DNA of 64,000 nucleotides from Flavobacteriales bacterium (GTDB lineage: Bacteria; Bacteroidota; Bacteroidia; Flavobacteriales_E; Vicingaceae): positions 43,871 through 107,870 of the forward strand of contig JABAZP010000024.1 in the NCBI GenBank assembly GCA_018608405.1, in the 5' to 3' direction. The notes under the pieces were generated by a model. That model was not told the origin of the DNA. It did no database searches and saw nothing but the letters and a program-made list of their open reading frames with translations. Positions 59,363 to 64,000 of this stretch are shown here, piece by piece (position 1 is the stretch's first letter; every line of letters starts with the position of its first letter). The translations under genes were made by a program, and so were the position numbers.

Positions 59363-59557
59363 AGGTCAAAAAACAATAAAAAATATGATTTGTTTTCTTG
59401 GATTAAAACCAATGCTTACTCCGAAAATATTTTTGGTTGTAATCATTTTATAAATTTTTTAATCACACCTTCTGTTTTTACTAGTGGACTCTTTAATGCT
59501 GCTGAATTTTCTAAAAGATTTTGCGGGTTAGAACTTGTAGGGCTTCACCAAGAAACA

Positions 59558-60700
59558 TTAGCCCTGCATGAAGTCTAGGTTCTCAGAATCAATCATCGTT
59601 ACCCAGCGCTTCATTTTTTTCTGAATAACACGAAAGTGATGTTTATCTTCTTCAGTGACTAATGTTATAGCTTTCCCGGGATTCTCGGCTCTTCCTGTTC
59701 TTCCTATTCTATGGATAAAATCTTTTGGTGATCGAGGCAGTTCGTAATTTATTACATAGGGCAAGAATTCTATGTCAATACCTCTTGATAGCAAATCAGT
59801 TGCAACGAGTACTCGCAATTTCCCTGATTTAAAATCGGCTAGTGCCTCTCTTCTTTTACCTTGGCTTTTTTTAGAGTGAATTGCGACGGCATTTATATCA
59901 TTCTTTCTTAATTTATCTGCCACTAGATCGGCTTGATATGTTGAAGATGTAAAGATTAACACTTGGTTTAACTTCTCCTCTTGGATAATATGTCTTAATA
60001 ATGGCCCCTTTTTCTCGGCTGTCACAAAATAACCCGTCTGCTGGATTAAACTTAGGTCATTAGTTTCTGACTTTATTTCAATCACTTCAGGTTGATGAAG
60101 AACCAATTGTTCTATTTTTCTAACTTCTTGACTTAAAGTTGCAGAAAACAGAAGGTTCTGTCGTTTTTTAGGTAAGAGGCTTAAGATTTTATCCACCTCC
60201 TTTTTAAAGCCGAGGTTGAGCATTTTATCCGCCTCATCCAAAACTAAAAAACTGAGCTCAGAAAAATGCAGCGCATTGGATTCTACTAATTCTATTAATC
60301 TCCCAGGTGTTGCAACTAAAACATTTACATTTTGCAAAGACTTCATTTGAGGATTAATGGAGGCTCCTCCATATACGGCAAATGATTTAAATTGGAACGG
60401 CAGGCTCTTGCCGAATAAACGAAAAACCTGCTCTACTTGTATCGCTAATTCTCGTGTAGGAACCAATACCAAAACATTTATATGTCTATTGGTCGTTACT
60501 GTTTTCCCCTTGAGGTTGGTTAAAATCGGTAGCACGTATGCTGCTGTTTTTCCAGAACCGGTTGGCGCCAAAGCCAAAACATCCTTTCCTTTTAAGATAA
60601 ATGGTATGGCTTTTTCTTGAATTGGATATAACTTATTAAAACCCTCTTCCGCAAGCTTATCTCCCAAGTATTTTGTGATTCCTAATTTTATAAAAGGCAT
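59558..60700 (-). CDS. DEAD-box RNA helicase (RhlE-like)
   Basis: A 380-residue ATP-dependent RNA helicase. Motif I is APTGSGKT (Lys51), motif II is LVLDEADKML, motif III is SAT in LLFSATLSQ, and motif VI is HRIGRTGRA. The Q motif (YPIQEKAIP) is present; no C-terminal extension is seen. Its place within the sulfur cluster is unusual, but it has a terminator upstream and may have its own promoter, so it may be an insertion of a housekeeping gene. Confidence 0.94.
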   Translation of the reverse strand: MPFIKLGITKYLGDKLAEEGFNKLYPIQEKAIPFILKGKDVLALAPTGSGKTAAYVLPILTNLKGKTVTTNRHINVLVLVPTRELAIQVEQVFRLFGKSLPFQFKSFAVYGGASINPQMKSLQNVNVLVATPGRLIELVESNALHFSELSFLVLDEADKMLNLGFKKEVDKILSLLPKKRQNLLFSATLSQEVRKIEQLVLHQPEVIEIKSETNDLSLIQQTGYFVTAEKKGPLLRHIIQEEKLNQVLIFTSSTYQADLVADKLRKNDINAVAIHSKKSQGKRREALADFKSGKLRVLVATDLLSRGIDIEFLPYVINYELPRSPKDFIHRIGRTGRAENPGKAITLVTEEDKHHFRVIQKKMKRWVTMIDSENLDFMQG

Positions 60701-60747
60701 AATAAACGATTAATTGAATAGTATCTGTTGGCGAAATTAAAGTAAAA

Positions 60748-60779
60748 AAGAAAGGCGAACTAAATGGTTCGCCTTTCTT
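60748..60779 (-). terminator. Terminator after the MBL-rhodanese gene
   Basis: A perfect 13-bp stem (AAGAAAGGCGAAC / GTTCGCCTTTCTT) with a 6-base loop, followed by T-rich sequence on the (-) strand, separates this gene from the helicase gene. Confidence 0.88.
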
Positions 60780-60796
60780 ATCATATTCTTCTGCAC

Positions 60797-62200
60797 TTAT
60801 GTCTTTGAACAAGTACTGGTCTTAATCTCTACTCCTGTTTTCTCAATAGCACTCATGCCACCTTCTACGTTAATCATGTTGTGAATACCCCTTGACTTTA
60901 ATATGGAAGAAGCAATTACACTTCTATATCCTCCGGCACAATGAATGAAAAATTTATCCTCTTTTGGAAATTCAGCTAAATGATCGTTCAAATTATCTAA
61001 CGGTGTCAACTCTGCCGAATTAACGTGAGATGAATTATATTCTCCTTCTTTTCTTACATCAAATGTTTTGTGTAAACCAATGTCTCTATTGAATTGATCT
61101 GCAGAAATTGACTCTATTGTGTCTATTTCTTTACCTGCAGCTTTCCAAGCCTTTATTCCGCCCTCTAAAAATCCAATAGTATTGTCGAAACCTACCCGAG
61201 ACAATCTGGTTAAAACTTCTTCTAGCCTTCCTTCAGGTGTAACGAGTAAAATAGGTTGTTTAACGTCCGCTATTAGTGCACCTACCCATGGAGCAAAACC
61301 TCCGTCAATTCCTATAAATATTGATCTAGGTACGTGGCCCATCACAAATTCTTCTTGGCTCCGAACATCGAGTACAATCGCGTTTGTTTCGTTGGCTGCT
61401 GCCTCAAATGCCTCTGGGGTCATTCCCCTAGAAGCTGCTCGCTCCATCACTTTATCAACATCTTCATAACCCTCTTTATTCAACTTTACATTTAGTGGAA
61501 AGTATTGTGGCGGTGGAGCCAAGCCATCGGTTACTTCTTTAATAAATTCCTCCTTCGTCATATCTGCTCGCAATGCATAGTTCATATTTTTCTGATTCCC
61601 CAATGTGTCAACAGTTTCCTTCATCATGTTTTTGCCACAAGCTGATCCTGCCCCATGAGCTGGATAAACTGTTATGTTATCGGCTAACGGCATAATTTTA
61701 GTGTGTAGGCTATCAAACAAAATACCCGCTAAATCCTCTTGGGTCATATCTGCGGCTTTTTGTGCCAAATCTGGTCTTCCTACGTCTCCTAAAAACAAGG
61801 TATCCCCTGTAAATATTGCATGATCTTTCCCTTGCTCATCCTTTAATAAATACGTGGTACTTTCCATCGTATGCCCCGGAGTATGCAATGCTGTTAATGT
61901 AATATCCCCGAGGGTAAAAACTTCATTATCTTCAGCAATTTTAGCTTCAAAGCTTGGGTTAGCATTTGGCCCATAAATAATTTGAGCTCCGATCTTTTGT
62001 GCTAGGGAAACGTGGCCACTTACAAAGTCTGCATGAAAGTGGGTTTCCAAAATATATTTTATTTTAGCTCCATCTTCTTTAGCTTTAGCTATGTAGTCTC
62101 CAACTTCTCTTAATGGATCAATTATAGCCACTTCTCCGTTACTTTCAATATAGTATGCTCCTTGAGCTAAACAACCTGTGTATATCTGTTCAATTTTCAT
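60797..62200 (-). CDS. Metallo-beta-lactamase/rhodanese protein, CstB-like persulfide dioxygenase
   Basis: A 467-residue protein. The N-terminal metallo-beta-lactamase domain has the iron-binding motif THFHADFVSGH (His54, His56, Asp58, His63) of ETHE1/BLH-type persulfide dioxygenases. Then come a catalytically dead rhodanese domain (about residues 270-360, no active-site Cys) and an active one with HCAGGYRS (Cys about 421). This layout matches CstB of Staphylococcus, which oxidises persulfide to sulfite and transfers sulfane sulfur to make thiosulfate. Neighbouring YeeE/YedE and TauE/SafE transporters and a Crp/Fnr regulator fit that role. Confidence 0.88.
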   Translation of the reverse strand: MKIEQIYTGCLAQGAYYIESNGEVAIIDPLREVGDYIAKAKEDGAKIKYILETHFHADFVSGHVSLAQKIGAQIIYGPNANPSFEAKIAEDNEVFTLGDITLTALHTPGHTMESTTYLLKDEQGKDHAIFTGDTLFLGDVGRPDLAQKAADMTQEDLAGILFDSLHTKIMPLADNITVYPAHGAGSACGKNMMKETVDTLGNQKNMNYALRADMTKEEFIKEVTDGLAPPPQYFPLNVKLNKEGYEDVDKVMERAASRGMTPEAFEAAANETNAIVLDVRSQEEFVMGHVPRSIFIGIDGGFAPWVGALIADVKQPILLVTPEGRLEEVLTRLSRVGFDNTIGFLEGGIKAWKAAGKEIDTIESISADQFNRDIGLHKTFDVRKEGEYNSSHVNSAELTPLDNLNDHLAEFPKEDKFFIHCAGGYRSVIASSILKSRGIHNMINVEGGMSAIEKTGVEIKTSTCSKT

Positions 62201-62287
62201 CTTTAAGTTTTTTTCTAATCATCTATAATATGAATTAATCTGCAATGACCCTACCAACATTTAATAACTGTAAATATGGCATGTCCT

Positions 62288-63088
62288 TTACAAAACTGTC
62301 TCTTTTAACAAAATGTAGATAGCCATTAACAGCACAAACCATCCAAAAGCTTTCTTTAATTTATTTCCTTGAATAAACTGATTAAGGTAGATTCCAATGA
62401 ATATACCAACCACTGACAAACCGGTAAAAGTTAACAGAAAAGCCCAATCAATTACTAAATTTTCTACATCACCTATAAAGCCGATTAATGACTTTATAGC
62501 AATGATGAGCAATGAAGTGGCTACAGCCTTCTTCATTGGAAGCTTTGCCAAAATCACTAGTGCCGGAATAATCAAGAATCCACCACCAGCACCTACCAAC
62601 CCAGTAATAATACCTACACCAAATCCTTCTCCTACAATTAGTGGATAGTTAAACTTTGGCTTTTCTTCCACTTCCTCAACATCTTTCTTTTTCCGAATCA
62701 TAGAGTACGACGCTAACAGCATAATAATCGCAAAAAACACCATAATCCCAAAATTCTTAGAAACAAGAAAATCTCCAATAGTAAATAACTCTTCAGGTAT
62801 AGCAGGAACAATAAATTTACGGGTGGTATAAACTGCTATAAATGCAGGGACAGCAAACACAAATGCAGTCTTCAAATCAACTAGTTTCTTTTGAATATTT
62901 CTTATTGCGCCTACTGCCGCTGTTACCCCCACAACAAATAAGGAATAAGCAGTCGCCAATACTGGGTTAATAGCTAGTAAGTACACTAAAATTGGGACAG
63001 TCAAGATTGACCCTCCGCCACCAATAAGCCCTAATACAATTCCAATTACCAAAGCTCCTATTAAACCAAAAATCATTGTTAATTCCAT
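62288..63088 (-). CDS. TauE/SafE (TSUP) family sulfite/sulfur-compound permease
   Basis: A 266-residue membrane protein with about eight TM helices in two repeats. The glycine-rich motifs GLIGGGGSILTVPILVYLL and GLVGAGGGFLIIPALVILA mark the two halves. TSUP members export sulfite or other sulfur anions; next to a persulfide dioxygenase, sulfite export is plausible. The predicted promoter ends only 4 bases before this ATG; a second in-frame ATG lies 4 codons downstream. Confidence 0.88.
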   Translation of the reverse strand: MELTMIFGLIGALVIGIVLGLIGGGGSILTVPILVYLLAINPVLATAYSLFVVGVTAAVGAIRNIQKKLVDLKTAFVFAVPAFIAVYTTRKFIVPAIPEELFTIGDFLVSKNFGIMVFFAIIMLLASYSMIRKKKDVEEVEEKPKFNYPLIVGEGFGVGIITGLVGAGGGFLIIPALVILAKLPMKKAVATSLLIIAIKSLIGFIGDVENLVIDWAFLLTFTGLSVVGIFIGIYLNQFIQGNKLKKAFGWFVLLMAIYILLKETVL

Positions 63089-63092
63089 AAGG

Positions 63093-63100
63093 CAAAATTA
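63093..63100 (-). promoter_or_regulatory. Predicted promoter -7 element for the TauE/SafE gene
   Basis: The (-) strand reads TAATTTTG and ends 4 bases before the ATG, which predicts a leaderless or nearly leaderless transcript. Confidence 0.5.
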
Positions 63101-63122
63101 GTGTAGCTTTTTATTAAATTGA

Positions 63123-63136
63123 GCAACCTGTGTTAC
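63123..63136. promoter_or_regulatory. Possible Crp/Fnr-type operator upstream of the TauE/SafE gene
   Basis: The (-) strand reads GTAACACAGGTTGC, an imperfect dyad (GTAAC-N4-GTTGC) in the -33 region of the predicted promoter, next to the Crp/Fnr gene. Only one half-site base breaks the symmetry. Confidence 0.3.
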
Positions 63137-63223
63137 ATAAGACTACTAGTTGACCTAACAAAAGAAGTGTTTTACCAACTCCGAATAATCCATTAGCATA
63201 TCTTGTGATTATTTGAAATGAGA

Positions 63224-63850
63224 CTATAAAATCTGAATTCGATTTCTATGTAATTCTATCAAGCCATCTAGTTCAAGTTTTTTCAACAATCTCGACACAA
63301 CAACCCTCGAGGTATTTAAATCATTTGCAATTTCTTGATGTGTTTGACTTATTTCCAATATGTTACGTACTTCTGATTTCTTCTTTAGTAAATTCAAAAT
63401 ACGTTCCTCCATATTTAAAAAAGCGATATGGTCTATTGTTTCTAGCAACTCAGAAAATCGCTGATGATAACTATCAAAAACAAAATCTCTCCAGCTTTTA
63501 TATTTACCGGACCATTCTTCCATTTTTACAAGAGGTAAAAATAGAATCTCAACCTTTGTTTCGGCAATTGCTCTAATTTCACTTTGTGCTTTCCTCATAC
63601 ATGAATTAAGTGTCATTGCGCAAGACTCCCCTTGCTCTAAATAGTAGAGTAAAAGCTCATCTCCATCTTTATCTTCACGAATGATTTTCACAACCCCAGA
63701 AAGTAACAAGGGCGTTGAGCGAATCAAACTTCCGATTTCCATGATTACATCATTCGGTTCAAACGATTTTATTACTCCTTGCTCTTTGATCTCATTAAGC
63801 AATTCTTCTTCAAAAACCCCTCTAAATCTATCTAAATAATGGTCCACCAT
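63224..63850 (-). CDS. Crp/Fnr-family transcription regulator with two cysteines
   Basis: A 208-residue regulator. An N-terminal cyclic-nucleotide-binding-like beta-roll (about residues 15-115) is followed by a dimer helix and a winged helix-turn-helix (about 145-205; LEISQTHQEIANDLNTSRVVVSRLLKKLE). The roll lacks the full cAMP pocket signature. The only cysteines, Cys77 and Cys84 (GESCAMTLNSCM), lie close together, suggesting a thiol/persulfide switch; no Fnr-type four-Cys cluster exists. It heads the sulfur cluster and probably controls it. Confidence 0.9.
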   Translation of the reverse strand: MVDHYLDRFRGVFEEELLNEIKEQGVIKSFEPNDVIMEIGSLIRSTPLLLSGVVKIIREDKDGDELLLYYLEQGESCAMTLNSCMRKAQSEIRAIAETKVEILFLPLVKMEEWSGKYKSWRDFVFDSYHQRFSELLETIDHIAFLNMEERILNLLKKKSEVRNILEISQTHQEIANDLNTSRVVVSRLLKKLELDGLIELHRNRIQIL

Positions 63851-63872
63851 CTGGTATTATATTTTAAAAATT

Positions 63873-63880
63873 AAAGATAT
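63873..63880 (-). promoter_or_regulatory. Possible promoter -7 element for the Crp/Fnr gene
   Basis: The (-) strand reads TATCTTTA, one mismatch from TAnnTTTG, 23 bases before the ATG. Confidence 0.35.
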
Positions 63881-63961
63881 GAACTTATGGTAAAATAATT
63901 TAACGCTATTTAAACTATAACTAACAACATTTACTCCTAATGAATAAAAATAGCTTACAAA

Positions 63962-63995
63962 AAAAGCCCCTATTAAATAAATAATAGGGGCTTTT
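63962..63995. terminator. Bidirectional terminator at the right edge
   Basis: A perfect 14-bp stem (AAAAGCCCCTATTA / TAATAGGGGCTTTT) with a 6-base loop, with A/T tracts on both sides. It probably ends a gene lying to the right of the window. Confidence 0.85.
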
Positions 63996-64000
63996 AAAAA

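Noticed and set aside
59390..59578. 62-codon open frame on the + strand between the YeeE and helicase genes
   Set aside because: It overlaps the promoter region and the 3' end of the helicase gene, and it has no domain or ribosome binding site.
62269..62292. TGTAAA-N12-TTTACA inverted repeat near the TauE/SafE stop
   Set aside because: The half-sites are AT-rich, the spacing is long and it overlaps the stop codon, so chance occurrence is likely.

Overview
ORGANISM. This is a chromosomal, AT-rich segment from a member of the Bacteroidota, most likely a marine-type Flavobacteriia-like lineage (inferred). The main signs are: type IX secretion (T9SS) C-terminal sorting domains; a PorE-like T9SS protein; a fused SecDF; glutamine synthetase type III; a DUF3467 gene directly after rpoC; S21 next to XerC and HPF; and many upstream regions carrying TAnnTTTG, the -7 element used by the primary sigma factor of this phylum. 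No insertion sequence, prophage, CRISPR array, integron or rRNA gene was found. LAYOUT. 1-4.8 kb (+): the end of a polysaccharide cassette, with a GH30 glucanase (5' end outside the window) and a giant GH94/GH149-like phosphorylase; together they suggest beta-glucan (laminarin-type) breakdown. 4.8-19.9 kb (-): the transcription and translation block, read as rpsU, xerC, hpf, four tRNAs, tuf, tRNA-Trp, secE, nusG, rplK, rplA, rplJ, rplL, rpoB, rpoC and a DUF3467 gene. 19.9-40.9 kb (-): mixed housekeeping genes: acyl-CoA dehydrogenase, apt, a helix-hairpin-helix protein, a lipoprotein, an unusual multidomain AGCS symporter, an RmlD-like reductase, a K+ channel, PspC and DUF2851 proteins, pyrF, prfA, purM, a PorE-like protein, glnA type III, a Ca2+/Na+ antiporter, tatA and secDF. 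41-50.8 kb (mixed strands): a nine-repeat FG-GAP protein with a T9SS sorting tail, a retropepsin-like protease, mdh, an ECF sigma factor coupled to a membrane-anchored protein ending in a T9SS type-B domain, a phosphohexomutase, mltG, trmD and rplS. 50.8-58.4 kb: a GlcD-like oxidase, then a secreted DPP4-family peptidase followed by two POT peptide transporters, and a two-TM protein of unknown function. 58.4-63.9 kb (-): a sulfur-handling cluster with two half-size YeeE/YedE proteins, a DEAD-box helicase, a CstB-like metallo-beta-lactamase/rhodanese protein, a TauE/SafE permease and a Crp/Fnr regulator with exactly two cysteines. HOW THE GENES WORK TOGETHER. Three themes run beside the housekeeping core: extracellular polymer use (glucan phosphorolysis; DPP4 plus POT peptide scavenging), the T9SS surface-secretion machinery and cargo, and thiosulfate/persulfide metabolism. 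The most notable candidate for an undescribed system is the sigma factor paired with a protein that has the layout of an anti-sigma factor but carries a T9SS type-B domain on its periplasmic side; it could report on secretion status. Boundaries of transcription units are well marked by strong hairpin terminators and TAnnTTTG elements.
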